A stretch of DNA of 64,000 nucleotides from DASXMT01 sp963755985. Lineage in GTDB: Bacteria > Actinomycetota > Acidimicrobiia > Acidimicrobiales > RAAP-2. Location: NCBI GenBank assembly GCA_963755985.1, contig CAVWLO010000003.1:992001-1056000 (forward strand), in the 5' to 3' direction. Under the pieces are notes generated by a model. That model ran no database searches and was not told where the DNA came from. It saw only the letters and a list, made by a program, of their open reading frames with translations. Below, piece by piece: positions 53,401 through 62,393 of the stretch. How positions within the stretch are numbered: the first letter of the stretch is position 1; every line of letters begins with the position of its first letter. The position numbers and the translations under genes were made by a program.

Positions 53401-53880
53401 CTATTTCCCCGGCGGAGCCGTGATGTCGGTGGGCGGTGGGGGGATGGTGTGTGCCGGCCCCGTCGGCCCCGCCGGTTGGAGGGGATTCGTTTGCTCGGCC
53501 GCGACGCACTGGTCCCGCAGGGAAACGACGAGGTATTGCTCGCCCACCCGGTTGGTCTCCGACAGCGTGGTCATGAGGGCCTGGAATTGGCCGTCACTGG
53601 CTGCCGCCTTGGCCGCCAGGGGCAGGGCGTTACGCAGTTCCACGTAGGCCCGTTCGCCGAGCGAGTTGGCCTCCGCTTGGGTGGGGGCCTCTTCGGCCTG
53701 CTTGAAGAGGGCCAGGGACTTGTCGACGTGGCCACAGGCCTGGCGGGCCAGATCGGCGCCGCCGTTGCTGCAGGCGGCGAGACCGACGCCCAGAGCGACG
53801 ATGAGGATGAGGGAGAGGGCCCAACGATGCCGGCGCCCGGCCGAGCGGGAGGCTCGACGACCGACGGCGGCTCCAGTCAC
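53401..53880 (-). CDS. Putative lipoprotein
   Basis: 159 residues with a signal peptide: basic 'RRASRSAGRRHRW', hydrophobic 'ALSLILIVALGVGL' and lipobox 'LAAC'. The mature part is helical ('ARQACGHVDKSLALFKQAEEAPTQAEANSLGERAYVELRNALPLAAKAAASDGQFQALMTTLSE'), ending in a Pro-rich tail. Function unknown. Its GTG overlaps the stop of the gene upstream by four bases. Confidence 0.7.
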   Translation of the reverse strand: MTGAAVGRRASRSAGRRHRWALSLILIVALGVGLAACSNGGADLARQACGHVDKSLALFKQAEEAPTQAEANSLGERAYVELRNALPLAAKAAASDGQFQALMTTLSETNRVGEQYLVVSLRDQCVAAEQTNPLQPAGPTGPAHTIPPPPTDITAPPGK

Positions 53881-54434
53881 CCGAGCCAGCTACCGGCTGA
53901 TTCGAGGAGGTAGCGGCTCACGGCCAAGCAGCGGTCGAACACGTCACACATCATTTCCTCACCGGCCAGGATGCGGGTGAGCGAGACGGGGCACCGGGCC
54001 ACGATGGTGAGCCGCCGCTCGGCCGCGTCGGTGGCCGAGGCGTAGGAATCGATGGCCGACACCTCGAGCGGGAGCTCGATGCCCCCGATGCCGGCCAGGT
54101 CGATGGCCAAACGGAGCAGGTCAGGGCCGTTCGGGAGGGGGGGAAGGGCCCAGGTGAAGGTCAATGGGAAGTGGAAGTTGTCGGGAGGGTCCTCGTCGTC
54201 AGGCAGACCGAAGACCACGTCCTCGAAGGCGAGCAGGGTCCGGGGGTCCACCTCGAGCCCAAGGTGCAGGTCGAGGGGGCCGCCACAGCCGTCTTCTGGA
54301 TGCAGCTCCACCTCCCAGACCTGGCGGAGGGAGTAGGTCTCGACGAAATGACGCTCGTCGTGAACATGAAACCCATGGTCGACGGAATGATCCTTGAGGT
54401 CGGCCACATACCCGGCCACGTCGATGACTGCCAC
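53877..54434 (-). CDS. Hypothetical protein coupled to the lipoprotein gene
   Basis: 185 residues, soluble. 'SVDHGFHVHDERHFVETYSLRQVWEVELHPEDGCGGPLDLHLGLEVDPRTLLAFEDVVFG' suggests a beta-rich domain, and 'DRCLAVSRYLLESAGSWL' a terminal helix. No known domain recognised. GTG start; GTGA overlap with the lipoprotein gene implies cotranslation. Confidence 0.65.
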   Translation of the reverse strand: MAVIDVAGYVADLKDHSVDHGFHVHDERHFVETYSLRQVWEVELHPEDGCGGPLDLHLGLEVDPRTLLAFEDVVFGLPDDEDPPDNFHFPLTFTWALPPLPNGPDLLRLAIDLAGIGGIELPLEVSAIDSYASATDAAERRLTIVARCPVSLTRILAGEEMMCDVFDRCLAVSRYLLESAGSWLG

Positions 54435-54515
54435 AGGTAAATCAGCCTATCGGTCCTCCAGCCGTCAGTGAACCTGGGTACGACGGTCGAGGCCGCCGGC
54501 AGTATCGTCGACCAG

Positions 54516-55277
54516 ATGGACGATGCAGCACTCCTGGCGGTTCTCCACCGGAGCGCCACCGCGGTGGCCGACGCCCTCGGTGGTCTGGACGATTGGGGGC
54601 CGGCCGGTACCCAGCCGGGCCAGTACCGCTCTGACCTGGTGGCTGACGCGGTCGCCATCGAGGTCCTGGACGGCGCCGGCCTCGGCGTCATGTCCGAGGA
54701 GTCCGGGACCCACGCCGGGGACCGCGAGGTGGTGGCCGTCCTCGACCCGCTCGACGGCTCGACCAACGCGGCTCGTGGGATCCCCTGGTACGCCACCAGC
54801 GTCTGCGCGGTCGACGCCGACGGGCCCCGGGCCGCGGTGGTGGTGAACCAGTCGTCGGGGATCCGGTTCGAGGCATCCCGGGGAGGGGGCGCCCGACGGG
54901 ACGGGAAGCCGATCCGGGCGTCGGGGTGCACGGTGCTGGGCGAGGCCATTGTGGGGTTCTCCGGGTACCCCAGGAGGTACTTCGGATGGTCGCAGTACCG
55001 CCAGCTGGGGGCGGCCGCCCTGGACCTCTGCGCGGTGGCCGAGGGCGTCCTCGACGGGTACGCGGTGGTCGGGACCTCATCACTCGGGGCGTGGGACTAC
55101 CTGGGAGGCATGCTCATCTGTACCGAAGCGGGCGCGGTGATCACCGAGTCGCTCGGTCGGGAGCTGGTGACCTTGGACCACCAGGCACGTCGGACACCGG
55201 TGGCCGCAGGGACGCCGGACCTCCTCCAAGCCTTGAGCGCCGGCGCCGCGGATAGCGTGGTGCCTTCGGGCGCTTAG
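54516..55277 (+). CDS. Inositol monophosphatase family protein
   Basis: Li-sensitive Mg2+-dependent phosphatase fold, about 253 residues. 'GLGVMSEESGTHAGDREVVAVLDPLDGSTNAARGIPWYATSVC' contains the metal-binding EESG and DPLDGSTN motifs, and 'TSSLGAWDYLGGMLICTEAGAVI' the third (WDxxxG). The substrate may be myo-inositol 1-phosphate or a related sugar phosphate. A GTG 16 codons upstream (54468) is an alternative start. The last three codons and TAG stop lie within the tRNA-Val gene. Confidence 0.88.
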   Translation: MDDAALLAVLHRSATAVADALGGLDDWGPAGTQPGQYRSDLVADAVAIEVLDGAGLGVMSEESGTHAGDREVVAVLDPLDGSTNAARGIPWYATSVCAVDADGPRAAVVVNQSSGIRFEASRGGGARRDGKPIRASGCTVLGEAIVGFSGYPRRYFGWSQYRQLGAAALDLCAVAEGVLDGYAVVGTSSLGAWDYLGGMLICTEAGAVITESLGRELVTLDHQARRTPVAAGTPDLLQALSAGAADSVVPSGA

Positions 55278-55341
55278 CTCAGTTGGTTAGAGCAGCTGCC
55301 TTACAAGCAGCAGGTCATCGGTTCGAGTCCGGTAGCGCCCA
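55268..55341 (+). tRNA. tRNA-Val (TAC)
   Basis: 74 bases: acceptor GGGCGCT/AGCGCCC, D arm TTAGCTCAGTTGGTTAGAGC, anticodon loop CTTACAA, T arm TCGGTTCGAGTCCGG region, discriminator A. CCA not encoded. It overlaps the 3' end of the inositol monophosphatase gene by 10 bases. The gene-poor island begins just after it, so it may be an integration site; I found no second copy of its 3' end in the window. Confidence 0.95.
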
Positions 55342-55703
55342 CTACCTGGGAAAGGGAGAGAGGGAGAACGACACCGTGGCGCAGGATTGCTCGGACTGCC
55401 CAACGTGCCCGGACGGCCGCGGGCCAGAGGTCACAATAGTTATCCGAAACGAACTGACCAGTAACCATCGAGTCCGAGGGAAGCTCGGTTCTCGCCATCG
55501 AGAGTGCCTTAGCGGCCGGAGAGTTCTCCGGTATTGAGCGAATGTAGAAGGTCATGAGCGGCAGACTGGGAGACTGCAAGATGAACTCGTGGACCGGACC
55601 TTCCGGTGAGGCGAACACCCGTCCAAACGGGGCACTCTCGCACTTGCCGGTCGGAGGATGCTCGGCCTCGAACCTTTTCACGGGCGCTCCGTAGCCCGCG
55701 AGG
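55342..55703. other. Low-coding region downstream of tRNA-Val
   Basis: About 360 bases with lower GC by eye. The only long ORF (minus strand, 55301-55717) ends in the antisense of the tRNA ('GATGLEPMTCC'), a known annotation artefact. No gene is supported. Confidence 0.4.
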
Positions 55704-56273
55704 CTATTGGGTGCCACTGCCCCTTGGGCTTGGTTGCCGCCCCGGCGACATCAGTGATCGGGTCAAGGCGAGAATCGTACCTAGGACTAATGCGGCGGTT
55801 CCGAGTGCCCTGGACCGATTCATGTCCACAGTCTGCCCGACGTTGAGGTGGCCTGGCCCCTGCTTGCCGTCGCCCGATTTGGTGCAGGAAGGGTGCCTGC
55901 CCCGCACTCCCCAAGCATTCATTCGCCTCACCCCGACCAGTTCGTCATCGACGTGACCGTCGCACGAGTCCACCGCGTGCCACCCCTGGCCGTTCTTGAA
56001 CCGGCTCCGCCACTCGACGGGCTCAGGGCAAAAGGTTGGTTTTGACCGGTTCCGTCTGCCTTGGTAGACGAGGCGCCAGAACTTGCCAGGCCTGGCGCTG
56101 AAGGCGTAGGCGTAGCTGTCCGTCGACCCGAGATTAGATCTGGCGGCGCGACAGAGCCCCCGACTACTAGGGATGTCGCAACCCCTGCAGAGACCAAGTC
56201 GAGGGGCGGCAACGGGTATACCCCTGACAGGCGCCTTTCGAACCCAGGCGCGGTCAGCGGTCGGTGTCCACAT
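55704..56273 (-). CDS. Hypothetical protein with a Cys/His domain and a terminal membrane segment
   Basis: The 189-residue frame has a core 'KFWRLVYQGRRNRSKPTFCPEPVEWRSRFKNGQGWHAVDSCDGHVDDELVGVRRM' (in part) that looks like a small actinobacterial domain with CPEP...W and SCDGH blocks. It ends with a hydrophobic helix ('ALGTAALVLGTILALTRSL'). The first 45 residues are unconvincing and overlap the DUF2721 remnant, so the start is uncertain. Function unknown. Confidence 0.4.
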   Translation of the reverse strand: MWTPTADRAWVRKAPVRGIPVAAPRLGLCRGCDIPSSRGLCRAARSNLGSTDSYAYAFSARPGKFWRLVYQGRRNRSKPTFCPEPVEWRSRFKNGQGWHAVDSCDGHVDDELVGVRRMNAWGVRGRHPSCTKSGDGKQGPGHLNVGQTVDMNRSRALGTAALVLGTILALTRSLMSPGRQPSPRGSGTQ

Positions 56274-56793
56274 GCGTACTCACCGCTGAGCCGAGTTCGA
56301 GAGTCCTATCGACCTCGAAGTCCACCGCACCGGAGGACCGCATCACCGACAACCCGGCGAAGGCCATTCCTACCAGTAGCGTTGCGGCCGCGACAAGAAC
56401 GCAGACGAGTGCCGCGGTCCCCGCGATGTGATCGGGAAGGGTGATGGCCACGGCTATGAGGATCATCGTGACGACCACCAGAAGGATGGCAATGTAAAGC
56501 TGTTGCAGAGCGTTGCGCAGTCAGCTGTGCCGTTGCAGTAAGCGGGGCAGCTGAGCGTCGATCAGGTCGACTCGAAGGGCCGCGGTGGCGCTCAGCTGAT
56601 GGCGGTCCAGCAATCCTCCATCACCCCGAGTGAAACGGGCCAGCTTCTCGCTGGTCATCTCCCTCATGCGGTCGTTCACGGCCGAGTACATGCTTTGAAT
56701 CCCGTTGGCCATGATCGCTGCGGTCGTCATCAACACCGCAGGAGCGAGCATTGCTTGAATGGAGGAGATCTCTTCCTGACTCATGCTTGCCAT
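56254..56793 (-). pseudogene. DUF2721 membrane protein interrupted by an in-frame TGA
   Basis: One frame runs from 56793: 'SSIQAMLAPAVLMTTAAIMANGIQSMYSAVNDRMREMTSEKLARF', then 'LIDAQLPRLLQRHS', TGA at 56523-56521, and on without a frame change: 'LRNALQQLYIAILLVVVTMILIAVAI' and another helix. DUF2721 proteins have exactly this layout (helix, VxDRxRxL, LLxRxRLLRNALxLLY, helices). A single base change (TGA to CGA) would restore it. Read-through cannot be excluded, but the decayed surroundings favour a nonsense mutation. Confidence 0.75.
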
Positions 56794-56854
56794 CTAGTCT
56801 CTTGCTCGGAGCCAGCTTGCTTCACTTATCTTCGACCCACCTTCGAGACAGACC

Positions 56855-57180
56855 GGCCCGAAACCGGAACCTACGCGGATACGCGCATCGGAGTTCGGGT
56901 CGGCACCGGATCCTCTGCCCATTCAACCGCAGTCAACGCAGTTTCCGTGCATACGTTCTTGCCCCCGCTCTCGGAGCTGGCACCGGGCCGCTCCCTCCGG
57001 TGCAGCTGAGTTGATGACGCCGTCGACCCGAACAGCGGGCAAGGTCTGTCGCTCTGAAATGGCTCCATCCCCGTTGACCGTCCTACCACCCGACATTTGG
57101 GCCGCTCACAGCGTAGATCGAATCCAAGGCGCGATAACACTCCGCCATGGGTGACCCTGACGGGATTCGTCGACCCGTTT
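56855..57180 (-). pseudogene. Decayed zinc-ribbon gene, copy 1
   Basis: A minus-strand reading 'GMEPFQSDRPCPLFGSTASSTQLH' continues in another frame as 'CQLRERGQERMHGNCVDCG' and then meets a stop. The same arrangement appears in copy 2 about 700 bases away. Together they suggest a small protein with CPxCG and C-x2-C zinc knuckles. Long stretches align by eye with copy 2 at the DNA level, with scattered indels. Confidence 0.5.
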
Positions 57181-57349
57181 GGAGGGGGGTGCGATCGGGT
57201 TCACAAACGACCGTACCGGCCGTCTTGTGACAGGCAGGTAATTGCCGAATGAACTCTTCGTCACGTCTCGACAGGGCGTCGAAGGCCTTGCATAGGCTGT
57301 CCACCCCGGTCACTGTCATGACCGCGAGTTTCAGGAACGGGGTTGGGCG

Positions 57350-57538
57350 ATGCTTGCAGAACCGCAGCTATACGTGACCAAGATGACCAGATGCGACGAG
57401 TGTGGAATGGCATTCGCCAGCGCGTACCAAGTGGTGATTGTCGATGCCGTAACGGCAGGCGCCGGCCCGATTCACACCGAGATATGCGCGGCCGGCCACG
57501 TCTCGTCCTACAGGGCTTCCGACTACTACGTCGTCTAG
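57350..57538 (+). CDS. Small cysteine-rich hypothetical protein
   Basis: 62 residues: 'MTRCDECGMAFASAYQVVIVDAV' with a CxxC, then 'IHTEICAAGHVSSYRASDYYVV' with a further Cys/His pair, the layout of a zinc-binding knuckle. It lies between the two decayed zinc-ribbon copies. No ribosome-binding site stands out; an in-frame ATG at the MTRCDECG block is an alternative start. Confidence 0.4.
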   Translation: MLAEPQLYVTKMTRCDECGMAFASAYQVVIVDAVTAGAGPIHTEICAAGHVSSYRASDYYVV

Positions 57539-57559
57539 TTCAGGTCGAAACGCCACAGT

Positions 57560-57885
57560 CCCGGCCGAAACGAGAACTACGCGAGAGGCGCGTAGGCGTC
57601 CGAGTTTCGATTGGAACCCCTGCCCATTCGTAGCGACAATCGATGCACACCTTGTGCATGTGTTCCCGCCGCTGATCTCGGAGCTGGCACTGGGCCGCTC
57701 CGGTGCAGTTGAGTCGACGACGCAAGCGGCCCACACTTCGGGCACGGTCTATTGCTCTGAAATGGCTCCATGCGAGGGGACCCCTCCCAACCGACATTTG
57801 GGCCAGGCCCACCCTAGATCGAATCCAAGTCGCGGCGAAATCCCGCCGCCAGGGGCTGCCAGGTTTCGCCAACCCGCCCCGCCCT
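57560..57885 (-). pseudogene. Decayed zinc-ribbon gene, copy 2
   Basis: 'MEPFQSNRPCPKCGPLASSTQLH' in one frame and 'CTGAAQCQLRDQRREHMHKVCIDCRYEWAGVPI' in another. Joined, they read as a short zinc-ribbon protein with CPKCG and C-x2-C (VCIDCRYEW). The frame must change near 57700. It is a diverged duplicate of 56855-57180. Confidence 0.5.
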
Positions 57886-58312
57886 CTCACGGCGATGCGA
57901 GCTACAAGTCAACGTACCGAGCGGGTGTTTCGGGCGCGTGAACTACCAATGACGACTTGTTGCTAATAGGTAACCGAAACGCGACAAGGGGGGACCTCCG
58001 CGGGCCTTCATCGACCTCCATCGCAAGTGAACAGACGACGGCAGCTCAACGGTACCGGGGGCTCTGAGGATCCAGGCTCACTTCGTCGATGATGGGGCAC
58101 AACAGGCCCTGCGTTGATCGTCGCCGAGGATCGCGTGCCCAATCCCCACCACTCGGCGGGACGCGGCCAAAAAGAAAAGGACTGGGCCACAAGTAGCGAG
58201 TAATTCCAAAGGGCAGTCTTGAATTTGCAGCGGCTACCTCTGACTGACGTTGTGACCTTGATGTCGGGTTCTGATCACCCCGTCTTCTGCATACTTCGGC
58301 GCCGTGTCAACT
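57886..58312. other. Non-coding region before the BrkB-family gene
   Basis: About 430 bases without a supported gene. It contains short ORFs only, and no clear repeat or hairpin was seen. Confidence 0.4.
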
Positions 58313-59350
58313 TCACCCAGCGGGATCGGTCTCTTCAGGGCCGGACGTCAGCTCGAGCGGATCGACGTCTGCCTCGGGCGTAAAACCAACCTCCAGTGTG
58401 ACCTCGGGCCGCCGAATCTCCATTTGGGCAAGACGCTCAAAGACCAGTCTGTCGGCCTCCGTAAGCGGCGGTTGGGTCATCGACCGTGGCCAGAGCCGGT
58501 AATGCTTTACGACGTTGATTTCCGCCGCGAGCAGGAATAGCTGTGCCCCCAAGTAGATCCATGTGAGCAAGACGATGACGATGCCAAAGAATCCATAGGT
58601 GTTCGTGCTGTGCTGGAGCTCCCGACCTACGTACCAACTTCCGACGAGCTGCAAGGTTTGCCAGAACACGGTCGCAAGCGCGGCACCAAAGGCGATATCG
58701 CGCCAGTTGAGCGCGTCGGCCGTCAACACGTTGAACGCTACAAGAATGAGGCAGAAGTTCAAGGCCAGGGATCCGACCAACAACAACCCAGTCGCTATCC
58801 ACCCATGGGAAACCAGGGTCGCGAACCCCGTGAGTACCGTCAAACCAATCGTGGAGAGCGCGAGCAACACCAGGACCAACAACGCTCGCAGGTACCGCAG
58901 GTAGATACTGGGCCACCGGACATACGGAATATTCCACACCACGTTCATGGCGCTCTGAGTCGCTAGCCCGAGCCCGATCGCGCCATACACGAGGAGGAGA
59001 CTCCCGATGACCACTGCAGAAACACTTCCGGCGAGGCCATGGATGTGCGACTCCAACTGAGGACCGATGATCGGAAAGTTTCCGAGGGCACTGTTGATGA
59101 GGTCCTTCCGCAACTTTTCGTTGTCACGCAAGGCGTAGCCGAGGATGGTCGTGAACAGGAGCAATAGAGGAAATAGTGCAAAAAGGCCGTAGTAGGCGAT
59201 GAGCGCCGCTTTGCTACCGGCCTGATCGTTGCCGAACTTTTGTGCCACGGCGAACGGGAACCCTAGCGCCCCATGGTCCTGCTGGAATCGATCAGCTCTC
59301 CGTATGACGATTTCGATCTTGCCGGGGGGACTGGCCGTGTCTCCATTCAT
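58313..59350 (-). CDS. YihY/BrkB-family membrane protein
   Basis: 345 residues with six hydrophobic helices. 'QKFGNDQAGSKAALIAYYGLFALFPLLLLFTTILGYALRDNEKL' is the conserved N-terminal block, then 'GSLLLVYGAIGLGLATQSAMNVVWNIP', and 'AFGAALATVFWQTLQLVGSWYVGRELQHSTNTYGFFGIVIVLLTWIYLGAQLFLLAAEIN', each quoted in part as the family signature. The role is unknown; transport or envelope stress is proposed for relatives. The ATG at 59350 gives the normal N-terminus; an ATG at 59428 is also in frame. The C-terminal 40 residues are acidic. Confidence 0.88.
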   Translation of the reverse strand: MNGDTASPPGKIEIVIRRADRFQQDHGALGFPFAVAQKFGNDQAGSKAALIAYYGLFALFPLLLLFTTILGYALRDNEKLRKDLINSALGNFPIIGPQLESHIHGLAGSVSAVVIGSLLLVYGAIGLGLATQSAMNVVWNIPYVRWPSIYLRYLRALLVLVLLALSTIGLTVLTGFATLVSHGWIATGLLLVGSLALNFCLILVAFNVLTADALNWRDIAFGAALATVFWQTLQLVGSWYVGRELQHSTNTYGFFGIVIVLLTWIYLGAQLFLLAAEINVVKHYRLWPRSMTQPPLTEADRLVFERLAQMEIRRPEVTLEVGFTPEADVDPLELTSGPEETDPAG

Positions 59351-59728
59351 CGCGTCGTCAAGCCGTCCCTTCTCCGATCCCTCCGGTCGACATCGGCCGT
59401 TGTTGGCGGACCCAACCGAGTCGTTCATAGCACCGATGACGATTCGGTGACTATGGAGATGCGTCCCACCTTCCAGACCGGACGAGGTTTCGACACAGAC
59501 GCGTGACCGGGTGTCGAGCGCGTTCGGAAGCGTGCTCCACCCGCAGCGCTGTCCCAGGGCCTCCCGGCCGGATTCGTGAATGCCTGGTCCTACTGGTTCA
59601 CCGCAGTCGACGGCCAAGCGGACAGAGTCGCAATCTCGGACAGAGTCGCAATCTGCGGTCGTCGCTCACTGACCGCGAGTAGGTTCGTGGCAGGAGCAGG
59701 ATTCCGCCCTAGAGAAAGGCACAAACAA

Positions 59729-60055
59729 ATGAGTGAAGAACGAGCCCTACTCGACACGGTCATGGACATGACTGCGGCATCGGTAAGCAACTCAAATCTG
59801 GCCGCCCGCGACCTCATGATGGTGAGGCTTGCTGCGTTGGCGGCTGTCGACGCCCCTCCGTCCTCGTATCTTTTGAATTTGGCGGCAGCCGTCGATGCGG
59901 GTCTCACTCTGGAAGACGCACGAGCTGTCTTGATCGCGGTGGCGCCGATCATCGGAACACCTAGGACGGTGTCCGCTGCTGGAGCGATCGCAAATGCTCT
60001 GGGATTCGCCCTGGCCCTTGAGGAGGCGATCGAAGAAGGTCAGGCCCAAGCATGA
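59729..60055 (+). CDS. Carboxymuconolactone decarboxylase-like protein
   Basis: 108 residues, all-helical CMD fold: 'AARDLMMVRLAALAAVDAPPSSYLLNLAAAVDAGLTLEDARAVLIAVAPIIGTPRTVSAAGAIANALGF' in part. It lacks the CxxC of AhpD, so a thiol peroxidase role is unlikely. The A-rich stretch before the ATG (AGAAAGG) may be its ribosome-binding site. Convergent with the DUF7144-like gene across a strong hairpin. Confidence 0.75.
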   Translation: MSEERALLDTVMDMTAASVSNSNLAARDLMMVRLAALAAVDAPPSSYLLNLAAAVDAGLTLEDARAVLIAVAPIIGTPRTVSAAGAIANALGFALALEEAIEEGQAQA

Positions 60056-60060
60056 CTTTC

Positions 60061-60099
60061 GCGAGACTGCCCTCTGGTCGGACCAGAGGGCAGTCTCGC
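60061..60099. terminator. Bidirectional hairpin terminator
   Basis: GCGAGACTGCCCTCTGG (60061-60077), loop tcgga, CCAGAGGGCAGTCTCGC (60083-60099): a perfect 17-bp stem between two convergent genes, six bases after the CMD-like stop. It is followed on the plus strand by tacttctc, a weak T-rich tail. Confidence 0.8.
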
Positions 60100-60117
60100 T
60101 ACTTCTCGACAAAGGCC

Positions 60118-60504
60118 TTAAGCCGCTGACTCGCGTCCCCCGTAGACGGCCAGGCCGTAAATGACCAGGATGCCCACGAAGATGTAAGCAAGCGACCAGA
60201 CAGGGTAGAAGGGCATCCACCAGATGGCGCTGATCGACAACACCGCTCCAGCAAAGATTCCGATCCACCGGCTGACTTGGGATCGTGCCATGACCCCAAT
60301 AGCGCAGAGGATGAGGACGATAGCGACGACTAGGTATACCCAGCCATACGTCTTGAGGCTGTGCCCGAAGATTGCATCCTCGAAGTTTTGAGGGAGCGCT
60401 CCGTGGTAGCGAAATGCCCAGATGGCATCGAAGACTCGCATGATCCCAGCGACTCCAAGCACGATCGCTGCGAATATGAGCCAGCCGCTATTCTTCTGTT
60501 CCAT
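60118..60504 (-). CDS. DUF7144/SPW-type four-helix membrane protein
   Basis: 128 residues: 'GWLIFAAIVLGVAGIMRVFDAIWAFRYHG', 'YGWVYLVVAIVLILCAIGVMAR', 'RWIGIFAGAVLSISAIWWMPFYPVWSLAYIFVGILVIYGLAVYG'. The W-x-FAxxxLxxxGxxxxxxG start and 'PFYPxWSLxxIxxxxxVIYGL' end are family features. Function unknown. AAAGAGGTGG before the ATG at 60504 supports the start over one 15 codons earlier. Confidence 0.8.
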   Translation of the reverse strand: MEQKNSGWLIFAAIVLGVAGIMRVFDAIWAFRYHGALPQNFEDAIFGHSLKTYGWVYLVVAIVLILCAIGVMARSQVSRWIGIFAGAVLSISAIWWMPFYPVWSLAYIFVGILVIYGLAVYGGRESAA

Positions 60505-60754
60505 AGTCCCACCTCTTTCTTGGAGCATGTGCCCGAACGCCCCGAGCATCTAATGCCGATCCTGATGGTTACGTTAAGACCATCATTGAATGAGTGGGTG
60601 GATGCTCGTAGTCGCGATGGCTCTCACACCGCTTCGTCGTGACGGAAGAAGGTAAAGAGGGCTCATGATTTGGAGGCCGCGATCAGAGTCGGCCCCCTTC
60701 ACGGAGATCCCGAAGTTGAACCCCGCCGGGTAGGGACGAGGGTTCCGTTCCGTC
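60505..60754. other. Intergenic stretch upstream of the DUF7144-like gene
   Basis: About 250 bases without a supported gene. Short ORFs exist on both strands but show no family pattern. Confidence 0.35.
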
Positions 60755-61077
60755 ACCCCCGCTTGAACATCGTGCCGCACGTCACGCACGTGACCTGTGT
60801 CTTGGGGCAAGCAACAGGGCAGGTGCAATCACCAAGAACCCAAGGGTCCTCCCTTCTCGGATCGCTTGGCTTCGAACTGCGTTCCTCCACAGTTAGGACA
60901 TGTCAGTCCAGTAAGCTCGCTGACTTCGCTCAGCTTCCTGCGATGACCTGTGGCGACGTAGCCATACTGCCTTTGGTCAGGTTCGGCCTGATCCCACGGC
61001 GTGCTCAGCTCCATACAGGATCCACAGTGTGGCTCGTTTATGTGCCGACCATCGGTAGCGAGTCTCGTTGTCTTCAC
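60755..61077 (-). pseudogene. Decayed zinc-ribbon membrane protein
   Basis: 'LTCPNCGGTQFEAKRSEKGG' in one frame, 'GFLVIAPALLLAP' in a second and 'KTQVTCVTCGTMFKRG' in a third spell a familiar small protein (CPNCGGTxFxxKRS, hydrophobic segment, CxTCGTxFxRG). Two indels between about 60780 and 60850 break it. It overlaps the next upstream ORF. Confidence 0.55.
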
Positions 61078-61213
61078 AATGCCAACCGATTTCCGTGACC
61101 CTTTGATTCACGCCATCACCATTTGGGAACTCGCCGCAGTGCTTGCACTTCTTGGCTTCGGTCAGAATCTCTTCCGCGCACCAGGGGCATTTTTTCGTCT
61201 TCGACACATCCAT
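60977..61213 (-). CDS. Short zinc-ribbon protein (CPWCAEE type)
   Basis: 78 residues starting 'MDVSKTKKCPWCAEEILTEAKKCKHCGEF', a very common double-CxxC zinc knuckle, here followed by an unmatched tail ('WHCEDNETRYRWSAHKRATLW'). It overlaps the decayed gene above in another frame, so it may be the 5' part of the same broken locus. Confidence 0.5.
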   Translation of the reverse strand: MDVSKTKKCPWCAEEILTEAKKCKHCGEFPNGDGVNQRVTEIGWHCEDNETRYRWSAHKRATLWILYGAEHAVGSGRT

Positions 61214-61244
61214 TGACGCGACGGGGCCCTGATCGCTGACCCTA

Positions 61245-62393
61245 GTGATCCGTCGCTTAAATAGCAAGGTGGGCTAAGGTGAGATCATGCCTTTGGTGAT
61301 CGCACCTCCGATCAAGATGTCCGACGACCAACGCAGCGCGCTCACCTCGATGGCCAAGTCCTCGTCGTTGCCGCACCGATCGGTGACCCAGGCGAAGGCC
61401 CTTCTCCTTGCCGCCGACGGTGTGGCCAACGAAGAGATCGCTCGACGTTGTGCGACCACACCCGACACGGTTCGTCGCTGGCGTGCTCGCTTCGAGTCCC
61501 ATGGAGTCGAAGGAGTGGGCAAGATCGCCCGGGGCCGGGGTCGGAAGTCCTGGCTGCCCGAAGGCACGGTTGCTGAGGTCGTGCGGGTGACGATGCACGA
61601 GAGTCCCGACGACAACTCCACTCACTGGACGACGCGCACGCTGGCCCAGCGACTGGGCATCGGTAAGGACACGGTGGCCCGCATCTGGCGTGACCATGGG
61701 ATCAAGCCCTGGAGGATCGAAACCTTCAAGGTCTCCAACGACCCCCACTTCGAAGAGAAGCTGGTCGACGTGGTGGGTTTGTACATGGACCCACCGAAAC
61801 GGGCCGTCGTGTTCAGCTACGACGAAAAGACCCAGGTCCAGGCATTGGACCGCACCCAGCCCAGTCCGCCGATGAAGCGTGGACGGGCCGGGACGATGAC
61901 TCATGACTACAAGCGGAACGGAACGACCGATCTGTTCGCGGCCATGAACATCGCGACGGGCGAGGTCCTCTATGACTGCAAGAAGGGCCACAAGGCCACC
62001 GACGTGCTGCGGTTCTTCAAGCTCATCGACCTGCACGTTCCCAAAGACCTCGAGATCCACGTCGTGCTCGACAACCTGTCCGCTCACAAAGCCCCGCCCA
62101 TCACCGACTGGCTTGCCGACCCCAAGCGGGCACGCTGGCACCTGCACTTCACGCCGACATCGTCCTCGTGGTGCAACCTGGTCGAGCGGTGGTTCGCCGA
62201 GATCACCGAACGGCGCATTCGCCGGGGAGTCTTCAACTCGGTGGCCCAACTCACCGAAGCCATCGAAAGCTGGGCCGAGCACTGGAACGATGATCCAAAG
62301 CCCTTCATCTGGCACAAGCCGGCTCAAGAGATCATCGCCAAGGTCCGTCGCGGTCGGGCCACACTCCACCAGATCAAATCCGCGACGCGGCAC
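61245..62393. mobile_element. IS630-family insertion sequence
   Basis: A 1,149-bp element. The outer ends GTGATCCGTCGC (left) and GCGACGCGGCAC (right) are imperfect inverted repeats. TA stands on each side (61243-61244 and 62394-62395), the target duplication expected of IS630/Tc1-type elements. Removing the element and one TA leaves CCTAGG as the target. It contains one transposase gene. Confidence 0.85.

Noticed and set aside
55301..55717. 138-codon minus-strand ORF next to tRNA-Val
   Set aside because: Its C-terminus is the antisense of the tRNA gene, a well-known artefact, and the rest has no support.
57083..57319. 78-codon minus-strand ORF between the zinc-ribbon copies
   Set aside because: No homology pattern or start signal, and it overlaps a decayed copy.
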